From positions 3,470,001 to 3,534,000 of the forward strand of contig NC_045148.1 of assembly GCF_008831285.2 (NCBI RefSeq): a stretch of 64,000 bases of DNA, read 5' to 3'. Positions within the stretch are counted from its first letter, which is position 1. Each line of letters begins with the position of its first letter. Of the stretch, positions 10,805-22,780 are shown in pieces. Origin of the DNA: Nymphaea colorata. Taxonomy: Eukaryota > Streptophyta > Magnoliopsida > Nymphaeales > Nymphaeaceae. A model generated the notes under the pieces. It was not told the DNA's origin. It worked only from the letters and a program-made list of their open reading frames with translations, and did no database searches. The position numbers were made by a program, and so were the translations under genes.

Positions 10805-11984
10805 GTTACCCAGGCTTACTTACCACGGCATCACCTCACCTTTAGACCAAATAATGTCTTTAGCTCTAGTTACCTAACACAAAAAGGCTACAATAAAGCT
10901 CCATTTGATTGGTGGGTTTGCATTCTTGTCACAGTGATCGACTCTTAGGCTTTCTATTGAACTCATGTAGTGAACTTCAGGTCGACAACTCCAGTGAAAA
11001 TTCCTCTAACTTAAACTATTTGTTCAAATGCAAATGGCCATACACACAACAAGTAGACAAATGGTCATAACGATTTTTTAAACTGTAGGTGCAATATATA
11101 AATTAAAAACCTCATTCTCCTAGTCAAGGAAGCCTGACAGCAAAATAGTTACACTTGCCCCAACTTTTTGTTGTTCTTTTCTTTTAGCACTTTGAGGTTT
11201 TGGAGGAAACCCACTCCACCGCCACCTTTAGATCAGCTATAGTAGAGAATTTTCCACTCTGTTTTTGGAGCCTTTACTTTCTTTTGGCAAAAGCTACCAT
11301 GATCTCATATAACAAGAGGGTTTTCTTTCTAAGTATTTTCTTGCTAGATCATTGCTGGTATTGATTGCGGAAGTCAACATAGTTTCTCTTTGTACACATA
11401 CCCTTTCATTCTCATATACCCCTCTCATATACCATAATATTATTATCTCATTTATACGTTGTACGTATAAGGTGAAAGATATACATGTAATAAAAAATAT
11501 TTGTAGTTATTATTAATAAATAATAAAAGCTATAGATATTCTGATTACAATTTCCTTTATTTAATTGCATTTTTGACTTGATAGAAGGAAAAATCCTCTT
11601 TTCCTTTTGATTGGTCTAGCAAAATATTTATTTGTTTGTAAACAGCAGTCTTTCAAAAAAATCGACTAATCGCAAGGGCTCAAGATTTCCTCCTTTTCAC
11701 ACAAAAATATTAAAGCTAAAATAAAGGTGTAGCTTAGTGAAACAACAAGGAAATCTTTTGAATATTATTAGGGCTAGCTAAAGATTGAAACTCTTGATCA
11801 CGTTTACATGAAAGAAAATGTTTGACATCGAATGGTATGCTCCTTGAATAGACTTCCTTTTTCCTCCTAAAAACAAGGTTCTTACGAAGTTGACTTTTCA
11901 AATAAAATTAAGTTTTTCCGGCGATGTCCAAAAGCAAAGACAAAAGTAGAAAAGAAGCGTTTCGGTGATGCATCTAATGCCGGC
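10805..11984. other. Intergenic flank of the copia element
   Basis: No gene recognised. The stretch 11710-11925 is similar to 17258-17455 on the other side of the young copia insertion, sharing phrases such as AAATCTT, CTTGATCA, CATCAAAGTGG-like and TTAACTTTTCAAA-like blocks with many differences. Confidence 0.5.
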
Positions 11985-11989
11985 AACTC

Positions 11990-12356
11990 TGTTGGATAGT
12001 GGCCATTGAGCCCTATCCAAATATCTAGTAACTGCAAAGCAGTTACTAGAAGTGCTCCTAAAATATCTCCTAAGATATCTCTCAAGTAACCGCAGCTAGG
12101 GTTGGGGAAAACCTAAGGGGCTAGGCTTTAAATTCCTAGCAAGCTTTTCTTGAATGTATGAAAACGAGTCGTGAGCAGCCCTTTGGAAGTAAACCCCAAA
12201 AGACTAACGTCTCCTTCTTCTTCATTCTCTTGTACTGGTTCCTTTTCTCTTCTTTACAGAAGTAACCGTTTGTGACTGCTGCACTTGATTGTGGACAACA
12301 CTTAAACACGAAGGAGGCGGTTCAACACTTTCGCTGCTACAAGATCTGACTCAACA
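11990..12356 (+). repeat. 5' LTR of copia element 1
   Basis: 367 bp, TG...CA ends. Differs from the 3' LTR at four positions that I can see (for example CCAAATATC versus CCGAATATC, and CACTTTCGC versus CACTTCCGC). Confidence 0.95.
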
Positions 12357-12370
12357 GTGGTATCAGAGCC
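12357..12370 (+). promoter_or_regulatory. Primer-binding site
   Basis: GTGGTATCAGAGCC directly after the LTR end, the usual plant copia site complementary to initiator methionine tRNA. Confidence 0.9.
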
Positions 12371-12389
12371 TTGTTTGCGAGTTTTCAAA

Positions 12390-15300
12390 ATGACATCAAG
12401 AGTGGGAGCTTCTGAATTAGCTAAAACTGAAAAACTCAATGGGACAAATTTCCATGCATGGAAACGTAGGATAATGTTGGCATTGACTTTAGAAAGACTT
12501 GATCAACGAACCTTTTCCTACTTTAGGAGAAAAACACACAGATGAAGAGAAAAAGACATATGAGTCATTTTCTTCTGATGATCTAATGGCTAAAACTATT
12601 ATGTTAGCCTTCATGGAAGATGATCAAATTAGAGTCTTTGAGGATTGTCCAACTGCCAAGGATATGTTTGATACTATCGCTTCTAAATACAATACCATGA
12701 CTGCGATGCACATACAGTTACTACAAGAACAATACAATTCCTATAGGATGAAAGAGTCAGATAATGTAATGGACCACGTTAATAAGATGTTGGTCATGGC
12801 TAAAGATTTAGCCGTGGTAGGGAATGTCATATCTGACAATATGCAGATCAGCACAATCCTGAACAGCCTACCTTCTTCTTGGGATGTGGCAGTTACTGCT
12901 TTGAGTGTTCAATTTGATACACTTACTTTAGAAAAGCTTCCTATACAGTTAGCTCTACAGCAACAACGTCTTACCAAGAGAAATAGAGCAGAGCTAATGA
13001 CAGTCCAGGAAAAACCTGCTGGTAGCCATGTGCCTGTAAAACCAAAACAATTTAAAAATCGAAACGATGGCAAGTTCAAGGGCAATTATGCAGGTACTAA
13101 GAAATTTCAAGGAACTGTAGTGAAATGCTACAGATGCGGGAAGCCTGGACATATAAAGAAGAATTGCAGGACAAAATTCCCGAGTAAGAAAGACAACAAT
13201 GGTCGGGGCAACTACAACAGAAGGAAGCCTCAAGGGGACTCTGACAGAGAAATCATCTGTGTCGTGTCAGAATGTCTGTTTGCAGATGGAGATTTAACTG
13301 GATGGTGGGTCGATTCAGGAGCTACTCGTCACATTGCGAAGACTAAAGAAGGAGTGATCCACATGGAAAATCTGAGTCCGGGAACCCACAAAGTCTATAT
13401 GGGAAACAACTCTTATTGTGATGTCATGGGAATTGGGGCATATCGTCTAAATGTTGGGGGTACAAGTGTTGTACTTAATGAAGTTTTGTATGTCCCCTCT
13501 ATGAGGAGGAATCTAGTGTCTGTTCCCGCACTAACTGGGAAAGGTTTTGAAGTACGTTTTATTCCAGGGAAAGTAACAGTGGAAAAACATGGAAGGTCCA
13601 TGTTTGGTGGAAAATTTGTAAAAGAACATGGTATGTTCAAACTGAATGACATGAATGAAGCTTCAAGTTCTGCTTATTTCGATTGTGCAATGAGTGTGAA
13701 TGTAAACTTGTGGCATAAAAGATTAAGCCATATAAGCATCAAAAAGATGTAGACTCTAGCACAACAAGGTTTAATACCTGACATAAATATAAATGATTTT
13801 GCGAAATGCGAGTCATGTGTATACGGAAAAATGACAAGGAAACCTTTTCCGTCTGAAGTAATTCGGGCCACTGAATTATTAGAGATAATTCATACTGATA
13901 TCTGTGGACCTTTCAGGATCCAAACTCATAGTGGCAAGTTATATTTCATAACTTTTATTGACGACTTCTCAAGATTTGGTTACATATACTTAATCAGATA
14001 TAAATCTGAAGCACTTGAGAAATTCAAGGAATACAAATCTGAAGTCGAGAGACAACTTGGAAGGAATATCAAAATCATAAGGTCTGATCGAGGAGGAGAA
14101 TACACTTCTAGTGAATTCCTCGAACACTGCAAAGACCTTGGAATTAATAGGCAGAAGACAATGCCTAGGACACCACAACAAAATGGTGTGGCTGAGAGGT
14201 ATAACAGAACCCTCTTGAACATGGTGAGATCCATGTTGGCAGGAGCACAATTACCAAAAGTTTTTTGGGGAGAAGCTGTGTTAACAGCTATGTATACAAT
14301 AAATCGAGTGCCCTGCAAAGCAGTCCCAACCACTCCTTATGAAAGATGGGCTGGTGTAAAATCAGATCTGAGATATTTAAGGAGATGGGGATCTGTAGCA
14401 CACGTGAAAATTCTAGATCCAAAACTGGATAAACTAGATAATAGATCAGTGAGATGTATATTTATTGGATACCCAAAAGGATCCAAGGGCTACAGATTAT
14501 ATCATTCATCTATGGGACTTATAGAAAGCAGAGATGTAGAGTTCATAGAAGAACTCAATAATAAAGATTATGATCCAGTGGAATATCGAAATGATACACT
14601 GGATGATCTGATTTATTCAGATGAACAGTCTGGTAATGAACCGACTGGAGGTCAGTCTAGAAATGAACCGACTGGAGTTCAGTTTAGCAATGAACCAACT
14701 GAGCAAGAATCGTCTGAGGATCAGTTAGGCAATGAACCAACTGATATGAATACCTCGTCATCTCAGACGTTATCAGGTTACAAAAGACCTAGAGCTCCTC
14801 CTTCATATTTGAATGATTATTATGTATATCTGGCAGAGGAGCTATGCTATTCAGCAGATATTGACGAAATGTCTGACAATCTGACATATGATGAAGCAGT
14901 TAGCTCGCATGAATCGTCGGATTGGATGAATGCTATGGATGAAGAAATTGAATCCATAGAAAAGAATAAAGTCTGGGAATTAGTAGATCTTCCTAATGAC
15001 AGAAAACCCATTGAATGTAAATGGGTGCTAAGGAAGAAGTATAAAGTTGATGGATCAATTGAAAAATTTAAAGCCAGACTAGTGGCGAAAGGTTTTTCCC
15101 AAAAGGAAGGAATTGATTACTCAGAGACCTATTCGCCGGTTGCAAAGTTCGCATCAATCAGAATAATTTTGGCTATCGCGGCATTCTATGACTTGGATAT
15201 TTGTCAGATGGATGTGCAGACTGCTTTTCTGAATGGTGAGTTGAAAGAAACTATATATATGACTCAACCGCAAGGATATGTCATCAAGGAAAAAGAAGAC

Positions 15301-16428
15301 AAAGTGTACAAATTGAATAAATCGTTGTATGGACTGAAACAGTCTCCGAGACAGTGGTATTTTGCTTTTCACAAAGCAATTACAAAACTTGGGTTTGTTG
15401 CAAACCAACTAGACCACTGTGTGTACGTTTGGAAAAGTGGGAGTCTTTTCTGTATTCTATCATTATATGTTGATAACATATTACTAACAGGAAATGATAA
15501 TGACATGATATACAAAACGAAGACTTGGCTAAACAAAAACTTCGAAATGAAGGACTTGGGTGAAGCATCCTATATATTAGGAATAAAAATCACTCGAGAT
15601 AGAAACTCAAGAATTCTGAGTTTAAGCCAGGAACGGTATATTGATTATATGTTGAAGAAATTTTGTATGTTAGACTGCAAACCAATTGGAACTCCTATAG
15701 CTAAAGGAGCAAACTTAAGCAGGAGTGATTGTCCCAGTGAAGGACAACAAAAATTAAATGTTCCATATGCACAAGCAGTTGGCAGTCTGATGTATTTAAT
15801 GCTTTGTACCAGACCAGACATAAGCTTTCCCATCGGTCTGGTAAGTCGTTATCAAAGTAATCCTGGATGGTCTCATTGGCAAACAGTCAAAAGAATTTTT
15901 CGGTATATTAAAGGAACAAAAGGACTGAAATTGTCTTATCAAGCGGATGAGCTAACTTTAGTTGGCTATTCTGATGCAGATTTTGCAGGCTGTAAAGATG
16001 ATAGTAAATCCACTTCAGGGTATGTTTTTCTCTTTGGAGGTGGGGCGATAGCCTGGTCCTGTAAGAAACAGGGATGTGTTGCTCAGCACACACAAGAAGC
16101 AGAGTATGTAGCATGCAATATTGCAACTACTTTTGCTGTCTGGATAAATCGGTTCTTGAAAGACTTGAAATTAGATCTTGCTCATGAACCGGTCCAACTG
16201 TACTGTGATAATCAGGCAGCAATATCTCTGATGAAAAATGGAGCTGTTAGCTCAAAGAGTAAACATATAATGGTGAAATACCATTATGTTCATGAAATGA
16301 TCGAGAAAAATGAAATCTCAGTTGATTACTTGCCTACCAATGATATGGTGGCTGATCCGTTAACTAAGGGGATATCTGAAGATTTGTTTTCAAAGCATGT
16401 AGCCCATATGGGGCTAAGATATATTTGA
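12390..16428 (+). pseudogene. Copia gag-pol polyprotein, disabled
   Basis: Translation starts at ATG 12390 (MTSRVGASELAKTEKLNG). One extra base (or two lost) near 12500 shifts the frame, which then continues to 16428. Gag is followed by a zinc knuckle CYRCGKPGHIKKNC, the protease motif WWVDSGATRH, a GAG-pre-integrase segment (LWHKRLSH), an in-frame TAG at 13750-13752, and the integrase core with its three acidic residues (HTDICGP, RSDRGGEY, NGVAERYN). The reverse transcriptase shows KARLVAKGFSQ, QMDVQTAFLNGELKE and [11 protein letters not shown]. Its catalytic box reads YVDN at 15466-15477 instead of YVDD. RNase H shows YSDADFAGC, EAEYVAC and YCDNQAA. The stop is probably a former CAG codon, and the N a former GAC, both C-to-T type changes. 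Three lesions mean it cannot move on its own proteins. It could still be copied by enzymes of a relative. Confidence 0.93.
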
Positions 16429-16592
16429 AGGTTGCGAAGGAAAAACCATTGAATGGAAAACCTCGCTGTAAACCTTGAAAAAGGTTTGAATTACGTTGGA
16501 TAAGCCAATTAAGGAAAACCACGTAACAAACTGAGCAAAGAAAACCCACATATAGTGGAAGAAAACTGGCGGTCTTATGGCCAAGTGGGAGA

Positions 16593-16959
16593 TGTTGGAT
16601 AGTGGCCATTGAGCCCTATCCGAATATCTAGTAACTGCAAAGCAGTTACTAGAAGTGCTCCTAAAATATCTCCTAAGATATCTCTCAAGTAACCGCAGCT
16701 AGGGTTGGGGAAAACCTAAGGGGCTAGGCTTTAAATTCCTAGCAAGCTTTTCTTGAATGTATGAAAACGAGTCGTGAGCAGCCCTTTGGAAGTAAACCCC
16801 AAAACACTAACGTCTCTTTCTTCTTCATTCTCTTGTACTGGTTCCTTTTCTCTTCTTTACAGAAGTAACCGTTTGTGACTGCTGCACTTGATTGTGGACA
16901 ACACTTAAACACGAAGGAGGCGGTTCAACACTTCCGCTGCTACAAGATCTGACTCAACA
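16593..16959 (+). repeat. 3' LTR of copia element 1
   Basis: 367 bp, preceded by the polypurine tract AAGTGGGAGA, ending CAACA next to the AACTC duplication. Confidence 0.95.
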
Positions 16960-16964
16960 AACTC

Positions 16965-18180
16965 CACCTGAGCCTCTTCCGCAACTCCCACCAAGAAGAA
17001 AGCCCCCGCCACATGCTATGTAGATTAGGCAAAAGAAGCAGAAGGAAGTGTATAACGATGATGAGCGAAGTATACTGCAATCCGACATTAAAGTCACACC
17101 TAATCAGGCATAAGTTTAAAGCTGGTATAATACCGGAACCCACCAAAAGCCCTGGCAAACTGATTTTTGCATTTGATGGCCTGTGGTTTTTTCTTTTTTG
17201 TACGTTGGAAGTATTATTCCACTGCTGCAGTGGAATACTAGGCATTCAAATGCCCCTAAAGGTAAAATAAAGCGGCATCTTAGTGAAAGTGCATGAAAAA
17301 TCTTTAAATAATGATGTGGCTAAATTTTGAAATCTTGATCACTATTACATCCTTAAAAGAAATGTTTTACATCAAAGTGGTGTACTTCTTGAATAAACTT
17401 TTTTTTTTCCCAAAAAGGTGTTTATGAAATTAACTTTTCAAAGATAATTAAGTTTTCATCAAATTGAACTCCCTAAAGTCAGGTCCACTCTAACTAGGCT
17501 TATCTTTCGAAGAATGGCCTATAGAGTGGGTTGAAATAGCATCTTAGCAAATGTAGGCTCCTCTACCTAAGGGGAAACCAAAGATTGGAATTGAGGCCAC
17601 AAAGATAATAAATTTATCATCAAGGCTTTCCCATATGATGAGGGCCCTCTATGCATAGAAATTTGAATTTCGTGCATAGATAGTCGATAGAACTTCTTCT
17701 TCCCCAAAGAAAAGCTTACGACTAATCTTATATGCACGAGCATTTTCAAAGAGAAATCAAGTTTTCGTTAAAATTCACTAAAATTAGGCAATCTCTAATG
17801 AGACTTTGCTTCTAAAAATGACGTAAAAGAATAGAAGCATGGTCTCATAAGATTAGTTTGTCAAACTTTCTTGTAAATTCTATGGATCTAGGGTTGTAAA
17901 GGACAATCAGAGTGGAGATGAGGACCCAGAGAAACTGCGTCACTGTAAATAATCTGCCACAAATATAGAGTTCCCCATGTATAGAAGGATTTTGCAAATT
18001 AGTAGTCGGTTGTGTGTAAACAAAAAAGTTCCCTTCAAACTCTCCCATAAATCTATGAAACTAGGGCTGAAGAAAGATCACAACGAAACAAACTCCCCTA
18101 AATTCTCTTGTAAATCTAGGGTTCCTTATGATGAAGGGAAAATGGATCGTTTGAACTGGTCGGTCCGTAGCTAATTTTTG
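16965..18180. other. Intergenic, no gene recognised
   Basis: 17211-17238 contains a short near-perfect hairpin (ATTCCACTG / CAGTGGAAT around CTG), and a second small one, GGCATTCAAATGCC, follows at 17240. 17258-17455 resembles 11710-11925. No coding sequence is supported. Confidence 0.45.
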
Positions 18181-18960
18181 AAAAGAATCTAGAAAACCAA
18201 TTTCAAGGTTCATTTTACAAACATCAATCTAAAGAATGAAACTGAATTATTTGACGTTGCTTTTGGAAATGCCAACCCAATGAGTGGATTTGAAGTTGCT
18301 TCTAAAATAGTAACCCCATAGATTGATAATGAAATTGGTGCTTGTCAAGAAACTGGTCTTTAAATTGCTTCAAAAATATTTCTTCATTCGAACACTATTA
18401 TTCAAAATTTGGAAGAGAAAAGGAATCTTGAAAGTTGGGTTAGAAAATACCAACCGAGAAACTGAGTTTGAAATTGCTATTTTTGATAGTGCCAACACGT
18501 GCCTAGTTTTGAAAATACTAGTTCTTGAGCTGGTTTTTGAGATTGCTTTTTGAAAATAGTAGTATGACGGTTGGCTTTAGAATGGTAATTTTTGAAAGAT
18601 TTTTAGTTTGAGAGCTAGATCTGTTTTTTTTTTTTTTTAAAGATTTCCAGCATGAGGGTTGAATTTAAAATTTCTTTTGAAAACATTCCAGCATGAGGTT
18701 GAACTTGAAATTTCTATTGAAAGATTTCCAATATGAGGGCTGGATTTGAAATTTCTTTTGACGATGTCAGACCTAAGATTGGATTTGAAAATGGATTTCA
18801 AAAACATTAATCCATAAGGATTTTTTGAAAAGGATTGTGAAAATGCGCGCATAGAGATTGAGATTGAAATGGATTTCAAATTAAGTAGCATTAGGAAGGC
18901 TAGATTTGAGATCCGTTATTGAAATCACCAGCTCTATGGTTGATTTTTGAAATCGAATTT
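18181..18960. repeat. Degenerate ~40-bp tandem repeat tract
   Basis: The clearest copies start at 18661, 18701, 18742 and 18781 with GATTTGAAATTTCTTTTGAAA-like cores followed by CCAGCATGAGGGTTG-like phrases, so the period is about 40 bp. More diverged copies extend on both sides. Frames reading through it repeat the same short peptides and are not genes. Confidence 0.65.
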
Positions 18961-19565
18961 AAGAATCTCCTTTCAAAAGTTTTTCTTTAAGGGGGACTTT
19001 GATGGGCATAGAAAAAAGTCTATGGCAGGCATTTTCTCAAACTCTTTCGAATTCTTTTCCATGCATTTCAAACGGTACCGAAAAAAATTTCTCAAATCTA
19101 CATTGAATTTGGGAAACAGATTAGTGGAAAAAAGTGATTTTTTTCAGCTGAAAATCTTAATCTTGGCTAAAGTGTTGTATCCTTTCGTGTGCCAAGTGTT
19201 CTCCCTTCTTGTGCAAAGTCTTATTAACCTAGTTGTATGGATAGGTTTGTGCAAATTTGCATTGTGTATAGGTTCATGTGCATGTCATGTACCCATAAAA
19301 GTAGGACAGGAACAGTGGGCTAAGGATACAGTTGGCATGCTTTAAAGACTGTGCACCATAAAAGTGGGCCAAGGGTACAGTTGGCATGCCTTAAAGACTG
19401 TGCACCATGAAGTGTACATTACTCATTGTCAAAGTCTTTGTTTTTTGCTTTGAACCTTCACCACTTAAGCCTGACTCTCATCTCACCCTTAGCTTTTTTG
19501 CATCTCCAGCAAAGTCGAACACCTCAGCCCCTATTTTGGTCCAAACCGACCCTATGCGTGCAGGT

Positions 19566-19608
<43 letters not shown>

Positions 19609-19648
19609 TTTCTGAGGTTTCATGTAGAGGCAAAGATAACCACTAATA
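18961..19648. other. Intergenic with CT/CA microsatellite
   Basis: A phrase AAAGTGGGCCAAGG-GTACAGTTGGCATGC occurs twice in a row near 19311 and 19363. 19566-19608 is (CT)n followed by (CA)n. No gene recognised; the 132-residue frame at 18947-19345 lacks any recognisable domain. Confidence 0.5.
19566..19608. repeat. (CT)n(CA)n microsatellite
   Basis: Compound dinucleotide repeat, CT run then CA run. Confidence 0.95.
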
Positions 19649-19656
19649 ATAAATAC

Positions 19657-20026
19657 CTATGTCACCTGAGTGTAAGGTGCAGCACCGTGCGGGTGTAGAT
19701 GCAGGTGCTGACGTGACAATTTTTTTAAAAAAATTAGGTTTAGTTGCTGTGAGAATGCAAATATATATGTCTGTGTATATATGTATGTAAATCATTTGCA
19801 TTTGTTACATAGTTATTTAACTGTTTGACAAGCTTATTTATTTATATTTATAGATTTTTTGTATTGAAGATAATTTAGTTATGTGAGCATTTAAAATGGT
19901 CAGTTTTACCCAGTTCAACTGATTGAACTGAACGTGTTGTGTTGGAGAAACACCAGCACCAGCACCAACGTAGACACGGGTGTGACACAAGTGTGGCAGC
20001 TATTTAGAAGCACCCATGTAACAGAA
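19657..20026. mobile_element. CTATGTCAC-family element (370 bp)
   Basis: It starts CTATGTCACCTGAGTG and has a diverged right terminus (reverse complement TTCTGTTACATGGGTG). Flanks ATAAATAC at 19649 and GTAAATAC at 20027 agree at 7 of 8 positions, fitting an 8-bp target duplication. The subterminal left side has GCAGGTGCTG/GTGCGGGTG blocks, the right side CACCAGCACC blocks. AT-rich core, no coding. Relative of 28947-29518. Confidence 0.6.
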
Positions 20027-20034
20027 GTAAATAC

Positions 20035-20822
20035 ATTGCAGGTGATAACCAGGAACCACTAATAGAAAATAGAAAGAACGAGCATTTACTTGCAGCTTGG
20101 CACTCAGTTCCCCATCGGGCCAAGATCTGTTTATACAACGGCAGCTAGGTTGGTCAGCAAGAAAAAAATGGTACAGGCACAATCAAGGCAGTCTGTGAAA
20201 AATGGCGTAGAAAAAAAAGAACTTGTTGAGTAGAATGATCTTCCCAGCCTGCAGGTTCCTGGTTGTCACCTGGCAATATTGGCTACTGTTGGTGGTGGTT
20301 GTGTTCGCCTAACCACAAAATCTTGCAATGAGAGAGAGAGAGAGAGAGAGAGAACATGTATGAAATAGGGTTGGGGGGACGAGAGTAGGAGCCAAGGCAT
20401 TCGGCCCCAGCTAGGGTCCGGGATATACATGAGTCGAGTTCGAGCGGAGCTGGGCCAGTTGGAGCTCGTCCCCAGTTTCAAAACTTGTGGCTTAAGTTCG
20501 GCTTGAGCTCTAATTGACTAACTTGAGCTTAGCTGCAATTTAATATGGCTTGATTTTGGTTCGATTAAGCTTGAGCCCATTTCAGCTTAGCTAGAGCTTA
20601 GTCTATCCGTTTATCAAAAAAGTTTTCATTTCAAAGTGAGAACAAGGGGACTTGAACTTTGTACTTACCTGCAACTCACAAGGCATAAACACTCAAGACC
20701 TTACTTTTTTTGACAATGAAGTGATACGTCATTTACTTAATTCTCTTATCATGAGTAGTGAGCTTGAATGATTTTAATCGAGCTAAGCCTATCTAACAAG
20801 AACATGACTTTTTTTCTTTAAA
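20035..20822. other. Intergenic with GAGCTTGAG-rich stretch
   Basis: 20329-20352 is a (GA)n run. 20415-20620 is dense in GAGCTTGAGC/AGCTCGAG-like words in both orientations. The same type of sequence recurs at 27785-27880, 46545-46700 and 47640-47690, probably relics of one repeat family. No gene. Confidence 0.45.
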
Positions 20823-20983
20823 CAGGGGTGGAGGGATGTGTGGGCAATTTTCCACACAAACCCACAAAAAAGTGTTATTCGTATATTGAAATTTCATGGT
20901 TTTAAATTTAATATAGGTGCCCTTAAAAATCTAAAATTATATAACTATTGCCCCTTTGTTGAATTTTTCTGGCTTCGCCCCTA
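20823..20983. mobile_element. Small hAT-like MITE (161 bp)
   Basis: Starts CAGGGGTGGAGG and ends GGCTTCGCCCCTA, the widespread plant GGGGYGGAGCC-type terminus. Flanks TCTTTAAA (20815-20822) and TCTTTAAG (20984-20991) agree at 7 of 8 bases. Non-coding. Confidence 0.65.
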
Positions 20984-20991
20984 TCTTTAAG

Positions 20992-22780
20992 CAAGTCTAT
21001 TTCTGACTCCAACTCAACTCATCTACTAAATGAATCGAGCTTAGCCAAGCCAATTACAGTCGAGCATGATAGCTCAACTAGTTATACATCGTTAGGGGCA
21101 AAGCAGAGACAAAGACTCCACAAAAGAAGGGGAATGACTCCACACAGGAAAGGTGGCAACAAGAAGGGATGCAATACTCGAGCCAGGCCGAGTATTTTCC
21201 AGTGGGGCGCTCAGACATACAAAACTAAAAATTAATGAAGTTTTTCGTATGTAAATAATGTATATTTTCTTGAGCTGGTGTTGCCCACACCAGCAATAAT
21301 GTAGATCTACTACTGACCCGGCCTTTGTCCATAAATTTTCCCTGAATCTATTGTGGATTCGAGAAAAATGGATTTGTATTTGAAGTGCATGGAAAAAGAT
21401 TATACATAATTTGGAAAAAAAAAGAGACTTTTTTCAGTGCTCATCCAATGTCCCCTTAATTGATAATCATTTAATGAACAATCCAGGAAACCATCATCCT
21501 TGCAAAAGGGAAGAAAAGGACGAGTGAAAGAGCAAGAAAACTAGCTTTAGGGGATGCAGTATAGCTGGTCGGAGCAAGAGTTTGTGTGTAGACCCGTTAT
21601 AATTTCTGTAGTTGCTACTCTTTAGGGCCATAAAGGGCAGGTTGTTGAAGGTGGCCCGCACCCACTTCAGCCTGGACGCAACCCAAGACCCTGGAGGCAG
21701 GAGGAATGAGACAGGCCTTAGGGTCTCATCTGGTGGATTACCTCTAGCTCACCAAAAAAGAACGAGAAATAATTTTAAAAGAGAATGGAATTGAACAAAA
21801 CATCAAGAATCACATACGCCGAACCAAATTTCCTCGACTGTCGTTAAGAGTCAGAACCGATTACAGGGGGAACATGATAAAGTACTGTATCAAATTCACA
21901 TGCTTATACTTCAACTTTATTAATCGTGTATGAGTTGTTCAGCGTAAAATGATTCATGGGCACTCAGTTCAATTGTTGATTTCACAAAAATGAATTAATT
22001 TAGACAAAACAAAGTAAAATCCTAATAGCCTTAAGCTCAGGACTACACGTCAAGGCCATGATTTATTCTGTATCAGAGAATCAAATAAAAGCTGCAATCC
22101 TGTCACATAAACAAACTAAACTTAGAACACAAAATTCAAACAAATTAAGCACAAGTAAATCACAGAAACACAAATGGACAATCATAATACAGAATTGACT
22201 AACAAAACTCTCACCACACTTCCCTAACAGGAAGTAAAAACCATGAAGGGGCAGTTTTATATGGAAAGAAAGGACTGCCAATTTTCTAGTGGTTGTCTTT
22301 TGTTGGGTTACTTGTATGGTGTGATGAGGGTTGTTTTGAAGAGTAAGTTCTCCATCTATGAGTTCTCGTTCCCGTGGGCGAAGCAGGTTATATATACACC
22401 CTCGTTCCCTCCCGCCGAGCCACATTTGAACTCATAAAAATTTTCAATAATAATAACAACAACAACAACAACAACAATAATAATAACTCTTTTATATGTC
22501 TACATTTTTTCTAATTACAAGTTACTAGCTGGATGGGATGTGACAAGTTTCGAACACATATATAAATTTTTTAGGATTGAAGTACTGGGATCCAACCTTT
22601 ACCAAATTTCGCCCACATATAATCATGTTCTAGTTACTCCAAATCAGATTTTGATTTGGGTTCAAACCTTATTTTTAGAACCAAATTGGGATACAAATTT
22701 TGTTATGCAAATTTAAATCGGTGCAAAAAACATCTCTTAATTGGAGATGCGAGAAACGGAACAGGTCGGTAATTGGGTCT
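20992..22780. other. Intergenic, no gene recognised
   Basis: 22085-22440 resembles an LTR-type leader (TTCTCGTTCCCGTGGGCG then GCCGAGCCACATTTGAA), but no second copy was found, so it is not called as an element. 22446-22488 is an AAC/AAT trinucleotide run. Otherwise featureless. Confidence 0.4.

Larger units (their letters stand above)
11985..16964 (+). mobile_element. Complete Ty1/copia retrotransposon, young
   Basis: The element runs from 11990 to 16959 with 5-bp target duplications AACTC at 11985-11989 and 16960-16964. Each LTR is 367 bp, starting TGTTGG and ending CAACA. I count four differences between the LTRs (about 1.1%). At the commonly used rate of 1.3e-8 substitutions per site per year that is roughly 0.4 million years. 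The primer-binding site TGGTATCAGAGCC follows the 5' LTR; the purine tract AAGTGGGAGA precedes the 3' LTR. The internal polyprotein follows the copia order gag, protease, integrase, reverse transcriptase, RNase H. It is not intact (see the coding entry). Confidence 0.97.

Noticed and set aside
13980-14333. 117-residue minus-strand frame
   Set aside because: Antisense shadow of the copia integrase.
17211-17253. Tandem small hairpins as a terminator or RNA gene
   Set aside because: Plant nuclear context and no flanking transcript evidence; probably chance palindromes.
18947-19345. 132-residue plus-strand frame
   Set aside because: Begins in the degenerate repeat tract; no recognisable domain.
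22081-22425. 114-residue minus-strand frame next to an LTR-like leader
   Set aside because: No second LTR, primer-binding site or retroelement motif; low confidence that it is anything.
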